Of a stretch of 28,353 nt of DNA, positions 1 through 7,231 are shown one piece after another. Within the stretch, counting starts at the first letter, position 1. Each line of letters starts with the position of its first letter. The notes under the pieces are model-generated. The model did no database searches. It saw only the letters and a list, made by a program, of their open reading frames with translations, and was not told the DNA's origin. The DNA lies in NCBI GenBank assembly GCA_964519365.1, contig CAZFHP010000017.1, forward strand, positions 1 through 28,353, read 5' to 3'. This DNA is from CAZFHP01 sp964519365. Lineage in GTDB: Bacteria; Babelota; Babeliae; Babelales; RVW-14. A program made the position numbers and the translations under genes.

Positions 1-575
1 AGGATGCTCTTAAAAGTTTAGAAGCAAGTGTTTTTGAACAGTTTGAGAAAGAGAAAAAAGAGAGTTCTTGTGCGCAGAAAGAGCTTGGAAAAGATATCTC
101 TAATCTGGGCAAAATTGTTCACGAGATTCAAGATAGCAAGGGCACGTGTGAGCAAAAACTTGGGTTGCTCGAAGCATCGATAAAAGATCGTTTTGTGGGC
201 CTTGAAAAAAACATTAAAGAAGGTGACTGTCGTCAGAGCTTACAAGTTTTGCAAAACAACGTAGTATCGTTTTTAGAGACTGAAAAAATAGACTCCGAGC
301 AAGCTCGGGGAGAAATAAAAAAATATGTTTATGATTTGGGCAAGATTGTTTGTGACAATGAAATTGAGTATAGCAATAAGTTTAATAAGATAAAAACGCG
401 TTTTTCTGAGCTAGAAGGCATGATGCAGGGTTATGTGTTTGGAAGCGATGGTAGTGGTAACGAATTTCTTGCTGATAATAGTCTGCATGCAGAAATGCTT
501 TTTTGCGGGACGGCGATAGGTTTTTCTGTTTGTTTGATAACAGTGATTGCTATTATGTATGCTGCTGCTTACTAA
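1..575 (+). CDS. C-terminal part of a coiled-coil, tail-anchored protein (5' end outside window)
   Basis: The reading frame is open from base 3 to the TAA at 573-575, so this is the last ~190 residues of a longer protein; a TTG at 165 is not a credible start. The visible part is charged and helical, with a degenerate internal repeat: a segment starting LEAS(V/I) and containing a Cys occurs twice, and the block LGKIV...K.RF..LE also occurs twice. The last ~26 residues (from AEMLFCG) form one hydrophobic segment ending at YAAAY, a C-terminal membrane anchor. I see no enzymatic motif and do not recognise the family. A long coiled coil held by a tail anchor would suit a structural or surface-organising protein, but that is inference. 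Confidence 0.7.
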   Translation, partial: DALKSLEASVFEQFEKEKKESSCAQKELGKDISNLGKIVHEIQDSKGTCEQKLGLLEASIKDRFVGLEKNIKEGDCRQSLQVLQNNVVSFLETEKIDSEQARGEIKKYVYDLGKIVCDNEIEYSNKFNKIKTRFSELEGMMQGYVFGSDGSGNEFLADNSLHAEMLFCGTAIGFSVCLITVIAIMYAAAY

Positions 576-629
576 ATAGCTCTCTTGACAAGCAGGATTT
601 ATGTTTTTTCTTTTTTTTTAATTTTTTTG

Positions 630-658
630 TTTACAAAAATTGCTTCTGTTTTTATGCT
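630..658 (+). promoter_or_regulatory. Candidate promoter for hppA
   Basis: TTTACA (630-635) and TATGCT (653-658) are separated by 17 bases and lie about 90 bases before the hppA start. The surrounding 576-749 interval is T-rich and holds no gene. The region has several other near-consensus boxes (for example TATACT a little downstream), so the exact choice is uncertain. Confidence 0.4.
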
Positions 659-749
659 TTTGATCCTATACTTTTATGGTAAAATATAGTTTGTGTCGAA
701 GTTATTGTTTTAGGTATGTGTCAATACTATTATTGATAGGAGTTATTCA

Positions 750-2753
750 ATGGATTTGATATGGTATTTAATTATGTTTTCGGCCGTTGCAGGGTTTGGC
801 CTTTCGATTACAGCGGGGCTGTATGCAAAAATTGCAAGTTTTAAAAACCCTAATAAACGGGCGGCACATATAGCGCAACTTATTCGTGATGGGGCAATGA
901 CATTTATTCGTCAGGAATATACGATTCTTGCAATTGTTATAACGATAGCGTTTATTATTATGACATTTGCATTTAGTATAGCTGCCGGGACAGCGTATGT
1001 TTGTGGTGCGTTGTCATCAATGTTTGCGGGATTTGTTGGATTGAAAGCAGCAACGAGGGCAAACGAAGCGACGACGATTGCTGCAAAAGATAAAGGTGAG
1101 CGAGCAGCTTTTTTAACAGCATTACTTGGTGGTTCTGTTATGGGATTTGTTGTTGCCAGTTTGGGATTGCTTGGTTTAGGGGTTATCTTTTATTTATTTG
1201 TTGGTGCTGCTAAAGTTGAATTTATTAGGGTTTTGACCTGTTTTGGTTTAGGTGCAAGTTCGATTGCTCTGTTCGCCCGTGTTGGTGGTGGTATTTATAC
1301 AAAAGCCGCTGATGTTGGGGCAGATTTGGTAGGAAAAGTTGAAATGGGTATTCCTGAAGATGACCCGCGAAATCCTGCAGTGATCGCTGACAATGTTGGT
1401 GATTGTGTTGGGGATACCGCAGGAATGGGGGCTGATATTTTTGAATCATATGTTGCATCAGTCGTTGCGGCGCTTGTTTTGGCTGTTACTATGTATCCTG
1501 GTGACCTTAAATACATATCACTTCCAATTATGTTGTGTGCAATTGGTTTATTATCATCGGTTATTGGTTTGTTATCAGCGTTTATTTTTAGGCTAAAAAT
1601 CTCTGTTATGTTGCACAAGGCTGCTTATGTTGCCCTTGCGTTCTTTTTTGGTGGAACATATGTATATCTTTCACAAATGAATATGGATCTCCATTTGATG
1701 GGGTCTATTTTTCTTGGAGGGATTTCAGGGGTTGTTATTGGGCTTGTTACGGATTATTATACAAGTGGTAAGCCTATTAGAAAGCTTGCTGAGACATCTA
1801 AGTCTGGAGCCGGGCCAAACTTAATTTACGGTTTGTCTGTTGGTTTTGAATCTATTATCATTCCTGTGTGTGCAATTGCGGTGAGTGTGTATATTTCGTA
1901 TGAATATTTCGGGGGACTCTTTGGTGTAGCTCTGGCTGCGGTTTCTATGCTTGCAACGGTTGGCATAACCATGTCTGTTGATGCATATGGGCCGATTGCT
2001 GACAACGCGGGTGGTATTTCAGAAATGGCTGGCTTTGGGCCCGAAGTACGAAAGATTACCGATAAGCTCGACTCTCTTGGTAACATGACGGCTGCTTTGG
2101 GCAAAGGCTTTGCTATTGGCTCTGCTGTGTTTGCGGCATTGGCGATTTTTGTTACGTACTGCCAAGAGTCTGGTATTGACCAGCTTGATCTTACAGACCC
2201 ATTAATTATTACTGGGTTGTTTATTGGTGCAACAATGCCGTATTTGCTTTCGTCGTTTACGATGCGTTCTGTTGGTAGTGCTGCTTGGAAAATGGTAATG
2301 GAAGTTCGTCGTCAGTTTAAAGAGATCCCGGGCCTTATGGATGGGAAAGTAGAACCAGATTATAGACGTTGTATTGATATCAGTACAAAAGCGGCTTTGT
2401 CAGAAATGTTAGTTCCTGGTTTAATGACTATTCTTGCGCCTGTTGCAATTAAATTTGGATTTGGGATCAGTGGCAGAATGGCTGGAAATATGGCACTTGG
2501 TGGGTTCTTAGCTGGTGCAACGATTTCTGGAGTTGTTCTTGCGTTAACCATGGCTAACAGTGGTGGTGCATGGGATAATGCAAAGAAGTATATTGAAGAA
2601 GGGAACTTTGGTGGCAAAGGGTCTGATGCACACAAAGCAGCAGTAGTCGGTGACACACTCGGTGATCCGTTTAAAGATACATCCGGACCTTCTCTTAATA
2701 TTTTGATTAAGCTTATGTCGATTATTTCTTTGTTGCTTGCGACTATTAAATAA
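750..2753 (+). CDS. hppA: Membrane-bound ion-pumping pyrophosphatase, K+-dependent type
   Basis: This 667-residue integral membrane protein couples PPi hydrolysis to export of Na+ and/or H+. The PPi-binding core is complete: DVGADLVGKVE (about 188-198), EDDPRNPAVIADNVGD (about 203-218), and near the C-terminus NSGGAWDNAKKYIE and GDTLGDPFKDTSGPSLN. The segment GNMTAALGKG (444-453) has Ala where K+-independent enzymes have Lys, so the enzyme should need K+. ADIFESY puts Glu at 232, the position equivalent to E246 of the Thermotoga maritima Na+-pump; plant H+-pumps have Gly there and a Glu four residues later. Na+ pumping is therefore favoured, although some K+-dependent members move H+ or both ions. 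An AGGAG precedes ATG 750. The gene stands alone and ends at a strong terminator. Confidence 0.96.
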   Translation: MDLIWYLIMFSAVAGFGLSITAGLYAKIASFKNPNKRAAHIAQLIRDGAMTFIRQEYTILAIVITIAFIIMTFAFSIAAGTAYVCGALSSMFAGFVGLKAATRANEATTIAAKDKGERAAFLTALLGGSVMGFVVASLGLLGLGVIFYLFVGAAKVEFIRVLTCFGLGASSIALFARVGGGIYTKAADVGADLVGKVEMGIPEDDPRNPAVIADNVGDCVGDTAGMGADIFESYVASVVAALVLAVTMYPGDLKYISLPIMLCAIGLLSSVIGLLSAFIFRLKISVMLHKAAYVALAFFFGGTYVYLSQMNMDLHLMGSIFLGGISGVVIGLVTDYYTSGKPIRKLAETSKSGAGPNLIYGLSVGFESIIIPVCAIAVSVYISYEYFGGLFGVALAAVSMLATVGITMSVDAYGPIADNAGGISEMAGFGPEVRKITDKLDSLGNMTAALGKGFAIGSAVFAALAIFVTYCQESGIDQLDLTDPLIITGLFIGATMPYLLSSFTMRSVGSAAWKMVMEVRRQFKEIPGLMDGKVEPDYRRCIDISTKAALSEMLVPGLMTILAPVAIKFGFGISGRMAGNMALGGFLAGATISGVVLALTMANSGGAWDNAKKYIEEGNFGGKGSDAHKAAVVGDTLGDPFKDTSGPSLNILIKLMSIISLLLATIK

Positions 2754-2770
2754 AAGCACGAGAGAAGAAA

Positions 2771-2806
2771 AATAAAGAGCCGGGTATTTTTACCCGGCTC
2801 TTTATT
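2771..2806. terminator. Bidirectional intrinsic terminator between hppA and the convergent gene
   Basis: A perfect 16-bp stem (2771-2786 paired with 2791-2806) with a TTTT loop has the core AGAGCCGGGTA and its complement. A-rich sequence lies on one side and T-rich on the other, so it can stop transcripts in both directions. It sits between the hppA stop and the 3' end of the minus-strand gene at 2885. Confidence 0.9.
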
Positions 2807-2884
2807 TTTAAGTGGTTATTATGAGCTTGTGTTATTTAGGTTTAATACGACGTAGAACTGGTTGTAAAGTCATACGATGATTGG

Positions 2885-4414
2885 TTAACTCCAAACGTCA
2901 GAACTTGGCGTAGACGTTTGAATCGTTCTTGGTCCTTGAGGTTTTCTGCGTCGCTTGGTTTGTTTTTGTCGTTTAAGTTTTTTTCGTCGTGCTTGTTCTT
3001 CTTTTGAGATTGAGAATAATGGTCCGGAGCTTGTGCTGGGTGCACTTGGGCTCGTGCTTGAGCTAGAACTGCTTGAGCTTACGATAGAACTTAATTCTGG
3101 ATTTGCAATTCTTGTTGCCATAGATAAAACGTGCTTGTGAAGTATTGGTACGATACAAGCAATTGTTTTTTGCATCAATAATTCTGTGAGCATTATTATT
3201 TGTGGTATAGGGTCAGTTGCTTCTTTTATAGCGTTGGTTTTATCCCTTGCAGCTTTTGCTGCTGCGATAGCTTCCGGTGTGTTTAGTATTGCGGCTACTT
3301 TTTCTGCTTCAATTGCTGTTTTTTCTAGAACATCTATTTTTGCTTTTTCTAGGTTTAATGCTTTTTCTGCAGCAGAAACAAATTGTGTATGATATTCTTC
3401 ATCATATATTGTATCAGAAGAAATTGCTTGTTGTTCAGCTAATTTTTTTGTGATTGCTTCAAAAGATGCAACAATTTTTAGGATTTGCGGGCTTATTAAG
3501 TAAGAACCAACAAAGCTTATACCTGCGCTTGCTAGAAAACCTGTTTGTGCTATGGCTTTTATTTGGGCTGTGATATTGGCAATAGCCTTTGGTAATAAAA
3601 CGTTCATTATTGCTAGGGTATACGTTAAAACTTCTTGTGTGTAACTTACACAAGCAATGTACAATCTTGATTTTAATTGATCTTCGATGTTTTCAGATGT
3701 TGAATTTTTTACAGTATAGCTAAGTGCATGTCCAATTTTTTCAAAAAAATTATTCATGCTTGCTATAAAATATTTTCTTATTTGAGGAATTTGTTCGGCT
3801 AAACACGGGATAATTCCTGACATAAAAACGCTACCAAATCCGCCATAGAAACATCCTTGACTCATGACGATACTATATTCTGTGAAAAATTGAGTACATT
3901 TTTCAGTTGGGTCAACTTCACTTAATGAAGAAGATGATTCTTTTACCTGTTGGACTTTTGAGCTAATTTCAGTTGTCAGCGCCTTTACTTTTTTTGTTTG
4001 TTCCGTGATGTATGTGGTTATACTTTTTGAGATTTCCGTTAATATGTTTGCAAGTTCTGTTGCTATTGCATAGTTGATTATATCATCTTGAGATGTTGCA
4101 CTTAGACGCATTGCTACAGCGTTTAAAATGTCAGCTAATGCTTGAGTGATGGGAGTAATTTGTTTATTGAAAATATTTTGAACCAAGTTTTGGTTAAATT
4201 TATCAGCTACTCTTTTTTCAATATGTCGTAGCGTTGTTTGAGCAACGAAGGCTCCTTGTGTTTCTAATGCTACTTTAATTCCATCACCGTCTATTTTCCG
4301 TTTCTTTTTCGGTTGTTCTGGTGTTGGCAACATTGCATGGGTTTGAGTAAAAGATCCAAGCAGCGAAGAACTGAGAATAAATGCTGCAATTAAACGTTTT
4401 GTTGATACGTTCAT
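2885..4414 (-). CDS. Exported helical protein with NLS-like basic motifs
   Basis: The protein has 509 residues. ATG 4414 is chosen because GGAGG lies just upstream; an in-frame TTG at 4426 is unlikely. Residues 1-27 form a Sec signal peptide (KR, hydrophobic core, THA before Met28). Immediately after the cleavage site is PKKKRKI (35-41), differing by one residue from the SV40 large-T nuclear localisation core. The body (~45-440) is Ala/Ile/Thr-rich and helical, with two hydrophobic stretches (around CFYGGFGSVFMSG and FLASAGISFVGSYLI). Near the C-terminus a Ser-rich linker precedes a second basic cluster (about 476-491) arranged RRKKLKR...KRRRK. I do not recognise the family. In a protist-associated bacterium this could be a secreted nucleomodulin, but the motifs could equally be nucleic-acid- or envelope-binding patches. 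Confidence 0.8.
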   Translation of the reverse strand: MNVSTKRLIAAFILSSSLLGSFTQTHAMLPTPEQPKKKRKIDGDGIKVALETQGAFVAQTTLRHIEKRVADKFNQNLVQNIFNKQITPITQALADILNAVAMRLSATSQDDIINYAIATELANILTEISKSITTYITEQTKKVKALTTEISSKVQQVKESSSSLSEVDPTEKCTQFFTEYSIVMSQGCFYGGFGSVFMSGIIPCLAEQIPQIRKYFIASMNNFFEKIGHALSYTVKNSTSENIEDQLKSRLYIACVSYTQEVLTYTLAIMNVLLPKAIANITAQIKAIAQTGFLASAGISFVGSYLISPQILKIVASFEAITKKLAEQQAISSDTIYDEEYHTQFVSAAEKALNLEKAKIDVLEKTAIEAEKVAAILNTPEAIAAAKAARDKTNAIKEATDPIPQIIMLTELLMQKTIACIVPILHKHVLSMATRIANPELSSIVSSSSSSSSTSPSAPSTSSGPLFSISKEEQARRKKLKRQKQTKRRRKPQGPRTIQTSTPSSDVWS

Positions 4415-4514
4415 GATAACCTCCAAAATAAAAAAATAACCTCATATTTTTTACGTGAAATATAAAAGTACAAGCTGAAACAATCGGGTCGATATTTCAA
4501 GTTGCATTTTAATC

Positions 4515-4542
4515 AGTATAGCATATATGTTGCGAGTAGCAA
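4515..4542 (-). promoter_or_regulatory. Promoter for the exported NLS-motif protein
   Basis: On the minus strand TTGCTA (4537-4542) and TATACT (4515-4520) are spaced by 16 bases and point toward ATG 4414, implying a leader of roughly 95 bases. The -10 matches consensus at five of six positions. Confidence 0.55.
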
Positions 4543-4570
4543 GTGGGTAGGGTTGGCTTAGTGGTTTTTG

Positions 4571-4660
4571 CGTGTAGGCGGGGGGGGTATGGGGCGACGA
4601 GGGTAAGATTCTCGCGCGCGGGCTGTTACAATCTGTAATTAATTGTTGGGGGGGGATATG
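4571..4660. other. G-rich intergenic island with two G8 tracts and a (CG)4 run
   Basis: In otherwise AT-rich DNA this stretch holds a run of eight G (4580-4587), GGGG (4591-4594) and GGG (4601-4603), which together fit a G-quadruplex pattern on the plus strand. It also has CGCGCGCG (about 4613-4620) and a second run of eight G (4648-4655). It lies just upstream of the -35 box of the minus-strand promoter at 4515-4542. I see no gene in 4415-4697; a short minus-strand frame across it lacks coding character. Confidence 0.6.
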
Positions 4661-4697
4661 GATACACAAAATGCTCAGGTTGGGATGACAGTAAGTG

Positions 4698-5138
4698 TTA
4701 CTTTTGGAGTGATGGCTTTGCTCGATTAATCAGATCTTTCATAACGGTAAAATGCTCTTTAATTTCCTGACATATTTCTTGAGCCATTTCTTCATCATAT
4801 ACATGAGATGTTGTGTTTCTAATTTGAACGGTTTTAAGAAGGTTTTCGAGTTCGTTTTGGTTAATAATTTTATGATGAGCGCATGATCGAAATATTATCT
4901 TTGAACCTGTTGCTTCTGTGCCATAGGTGTATAGGAGAAAAAGTTTTAAATATTTCCAGAGTAATTCGTAAAAAAGTTCAAAGTGTTTTATGACGGATGC
5001 TGAATATGTTTCTTGTTCGATATCGCTTGCAGTATTGTATCGTGTTGCGTATAAAGTAAGAGCTCGCTCTGCGGTGTTACATAATTTTGCGAGCTTTTGA
5101 TATTTGTAATGTAACTTTTCTTTATTTACTTTGTCCAT
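4698..5138 (-). CDS. hepT: HEPN-domain toxin-like protein, HepT / HI0074 family
   Basis: This 146-residue all-helical protein carries the HEPN active-site motif RNTTSHVY (107-114), which fits R-x4-H-x-Y exactly. In the HepT family the Arg and His form the ribonuclease centre, and the Tyr (here Y114) is the residue the partner nucleotidyltransferase modifies by AMPylation. Its ATG at 5138 lies inside the end of the upstream nucleotidyltransferase gene (13-base overlap), the usual antitoxin-before-toxin arrangement. It probably cleaves RNA unless neutralised. The low-complexity G-rich DNA beside it and the absence of related function nearby suit a mobile or acquired module. Family identity is confident; activity is inferred. 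Confidence 0.87.
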   Translation of the reverse strand: MDKVNKEKLHYKYQKLAKLCNTAERALTLYATRYNTASDIEQETYSASVIKHFELFYELLWKYLKLFLLYTYGTEATGSKIIFRSCAHHKIINQNELENLLKTVQIRNTTSHVYDEEMAQEICQEIKEHFTVMKDLINRAKPSLQK

Positions 5139-5422
5139 TTGATTCCTTCTTGTAGGATATCTTTTTTCATGTCAGGTGGTAAAGAGTGAAAATCAACGAT
5201 ATCTACATTTTGTACAAGATTTAAGGCTTCAATCATTTCCATTATTTGTCCCTTTTTAATAATAGGCAGCCGTTTCCCAATATCAATTGCAATGTCAATG
5301 TCAGAATCATATCGTGCTTCTAGACGAGCATATGGCCCAAATAGATAAATTTTTGCTTCGGGAAAGAACATTTGAATGATGGTAATAATTTTGTCTTTAT
5401 GTTTTATTGGAGGGGCACTCAT
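5126..5422 (-). CDS. mntA: Minimal nucleotidyltransferase, MntA-type antitoxin with altered G-S motif
   Basis: This 98-residue protein has the pol-beta nucleotidyltransferase signature: FGPYAR (28-33), then ten residues from G-P to DID (D41 and D43, metal ligands), and a later strand VDIVDF supplying the third acidic residue. The canonical motif is G-S-x10-D-x-D; here the Ser is Pro (codon CCA), while the aspartates are intact. Partner of the HEPN protein encoded immediately downstream and overlapping it. In characterised MntA/HepT systems this enzyme blocks the toxin by adding AMP to a Tyr. Whether catalysis survives Ser-to-Pro is uncertain; the pair could rely on binding alone. No strong Shine-Dalgarno is seen before ATG 5422. 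Confidence 0.87.
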   Translation of the reverse strand: MSAPPIKHKDKIITIIQMFFPEAKIYLFGPYARLEARYDSDIDIAIDIGKRLPIIKKGQIMEMIEALNLVQNVDIVDFHSLPPDMKKDILQEGIKWTK

Positions 5423-5472
5423 AATTTACTTTCTTCGTTACTTTAAGTAGCTAGGCAAAAGCAAGTACTTCT

Positions 5473-6126
5473 TTACGGCCAGATAAAATGTTCAGGTTTG
5501 GCGAAAAGCACGGCGCGTGCAGGTGCCGCTTCGATGTTTTGAAATGCTAATGGCAAGCAGCATAAGAAATAATTGCCTTCGTTAATATTATGCAAGCGTA
5601 GTCCTTCGATGATCGTAATATTCTTCTCGAAAAAAAATTTATGGGTATCGTGATCTGGTTGATTCGCTTCGATGCCCAAATAATCGATCCCGACGGTATT
5701 GATATCTTTTTCTGCTAAAAATTCTGCGCCTGATTTTTCCAGATAGATAAAATCATGCTTAAAAAGTTCTGTTGGTTCAAGCTGGCTATTTTGTGTTTTG
5801 AGCAGAATAATTTCGTTTTTTTTGATATGAAATTTTTCTAAGTCTTGTGCTGTGATATATTCGATGACGTGTGTTAGATCAAGTACACGACAAGGGCCGA
5901 TAAGATAATCACGCAGTCCAACCATGTCGACAGGACGGCCGTCTTTAAGAAAGTGTGAAGGGGCGTCGATATGGGTGCCCGTATGTGCATTAAGTGTGAT
6001 AGTCGTATCTCTGACATTATGGGCTTCGAAATTTTTATCGTGTGCTATCGTGATGGGCTTATTGTCTTTGTACGTTGTCATGTTTTTTGTGATGGGCCAA
6101 CTAATATCGATGATATTTTTTTGCAT
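5473..6126 (-). CDS. Cyclase-family (kynurenine formamidase-like) metal hydrolase
   Basis: The 217-residue protein has the PF04199 cyclase fold signature HTGTHIDAPSHF (48-59), whose His and Asp residues bind the metal (Zn2+ or Mn2+) in kynurenine formamidase and isatin hydrolase. The N-terminus (DISWPIT..M..Y, then hydrophobic strands) and the later GIDYLGIE and EGLRLHNI segments are also typical. It should hydrolyse an amide or lactam bond in a small molecule, but the substrate cannot be read from the sequence: no tryptophan-degradation genes are near. An AGGAG precedes the ATG. It lies between the MntA/HepT pair and gnd, on the same strand, separated from gnd by a repeat-bearing gap of about 170 bases. 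Confidence 0.85.
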   Translation of the reverse strand: MQKNIIDISWPITKNMTTYKDNKPITIAHDKNFEAHNVRDTTITLNAHTGTHIDAPSHFLKDGRPVDMVGLRDYLIGPCRVLDLTHVIEYITAQDLEKFHIKKNEIILLKTQNSQLEPTELFKHDFIYLEKSGAEFLAEKDINTVGIDYLGIEANQPDHDTHKFFFEKNITIIEGLRLHNINEGNYFLCCLPLAFQNIEAAPARAVLFAKPEHFIWP

Positions 6127-6150
6127 GAGGTCTCCTGATTTAATATGATA

Positions 6151-6207
6151 CCCTTCGAGACGCTCCCCTTCGCTAGGCTCCGGGTCGCCCTCAGGGCGAA
6201 CGGGAAT
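6151..6207. repeat. GC-rich dispersed repeat, copy 1
   Basis: This starts CCCTTCGAGACG, contains CTTCGCT and CCTCAGGGCGAACGGG, and includes a 6-bp hairpin (TCGCCC, loop TCA, GGGCGA; 6185-6199). The same ordered blocks recur in reverse orientation at 22973-23038, so this is a short dispersed element. It stands out as GC-rich against AT-rich surroundings. Confidence 0.6.
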
Positions 6208-6263
6208 TTAAAAATAAACGTTACATCTTGTTTAATATGCTTTTGCATAAAGTATCACACCTA

Positions 6264-6291
6264 GGAAGACCCTGGTAACTACCCATCTTCC
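6264..6291. other. Imperfect hairpin just after gnd
   Basis: GGAAGA (6264-6269) pairs with TCTTCC (6286-6291), and GGTA/TACC pairs inside it. It lies seven bases past the gnd stop codon on the minus strand. There is no T tract, so it may protect the 3' end or be a weak or factor-dependent terminator. Confidence 0.35.
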
Positions 6292-6297
6292 GTCAAT

Positions 6298-7203
6298 TTA
6301 CTCTTTCGTTTTCACCTCATGCCCGCCAAATTGGTTGCGCAACATGGCAACGACTTTGGTGCCATAGTTTCCACCAGTTTGACGAGACTCAGCACGAATT
6401 TCAAGAGATCGTTTGATTAAATCAACGGGTATCTTTTGCTCCTGAGCTTCTTCAAGCGTCCACTGGCCGGTTAAATTTTCGCCGATCTCACCAGAAATAG
6501 TATCAAGCTTTTGGTCGTGCTTAAATATATTATGAGCGAGCTCAAGTATCCAAGAACGAATAACAGAGCCATTGAGCCAGGTTTTAGAAATTTTTTCAAG
6601 ATCAAGATTTTTGTAACGGCCATTTTTTAACAAGTCAAACCCTTCAGCATATGATTGCAATATTGCGTACTCGATACCGTTATGGATCATTTTGACATAG
6701 TGTCCTGCTCCGGCTGGGCCCATGTATTCAAAGCCGCTTGGGGCTGCAATGGCTGCAAAAATATTCTTGACTTTGCTAAATGCTTTTTTGTCGCCGCCGA
6801 TCATAAGAGAGAAGCCGTGCTGTTTGCCAGCTAAGCCCCCTGAAGTCCCGCAGTCAAGAAACGCAATATTTTTTTGTGCCAGCATATCATATCGACGAAT
6901 AGAGTTATGAAAATTACTGTTGCCACCGTCTATAATAATATGATCAGAGTTTAAATTTGGTAAAAGTTCGTTTATTATTTTGTCTACCGGGTCGCCTGCA
7001 GGGACCATGAGCCAGATAACATGAGTTTTTATCGCAAGTTCTTGTAAAGAGTTTGCGCATGTAACTCCCAGCTTTTGTGCTTCTTCTTGTGCATGTGTGT
7101 TTGGGTCATATGCGCTTACAGAATAGTTATGTTTTATTAATCTATGGGCGATAGCATGGCCCATTTTGCCAAGCCCAACTAAGCCGATTGTTATGTTTGT
7201 CAT
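6298..7203 (-). CDS. gnd: 6-phosphogluconate dehydrogenase, decarboxylating, short form
   Basis: The enzyme oxidatively decarboxylates 6-phosphogluconate to ribulose 5-phosphate and CO2 with reduction of NAD(P)+. It has 301 residues, the length of the short GntZ/YqeC-type subgroup rather than the ~470 of E. coli Gnd. Visible motifs are the Rossmann loop GLVGLGKMG (8-16), the substrate motif DCGTSGGLAGKQHGFSLMIGG (roughly 117-137), and the catalytic stretch VKMIHNGIEY with the Lys-Asn pair. The C-terminal helix bundle is abbreviated. It starts 28 bases after zwf, whose product pathway it continues, so the two form an operon. Cofactor preference cannot be set by eye; short forms are often NAD-dependent. 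Confidence 0.94.
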   Translation of the reverse strand: MTNITIGLVGLGKMGHAIAHRLIKHNYSVSAYDPNTHAQEEAQKLGVTCANSLQELAIKTHVIWLMVPAGDPVDKIINELLPNLNSDHIIIDGGNSNFHNSIRRYDMLAQKNIAFLDCGTSGGLAGKQHGFSLMIGGDKKAFSKVKNIFAAIAAPSGFEYMGPAGAGHYVKMIHNGIEYAILQSYAEGFDLLKNGRYKNLDLEKISKTWLNGSVIRSWILELAHNIFKHDQKLDTISGEIGENLTGQWTLEEAQEQKIPVDLIKRSLEIRAESRQTGGNYGTKVVAMLRNQFGGHEVKTKE

Positions 7204-7231
7204 ATGATCTTTCGATTTTTTTTGTTAAGCG

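Noticed and set aside
1225..2656. Several antisense open frames inside hppA (1225-1458, 1295-1618, 1826-2104, 2360-2656)
   Set aside because: They are shadows of a strongly conserved gene, with no ribosome sites and biased, low-complexity translations.
4451..4669. 72-residue minus-strand frame over the G-rich island
   Set aside because: Proline-rich translation driven by C tracts, no homology-like motif, no ribosome site; treated as intergenic.
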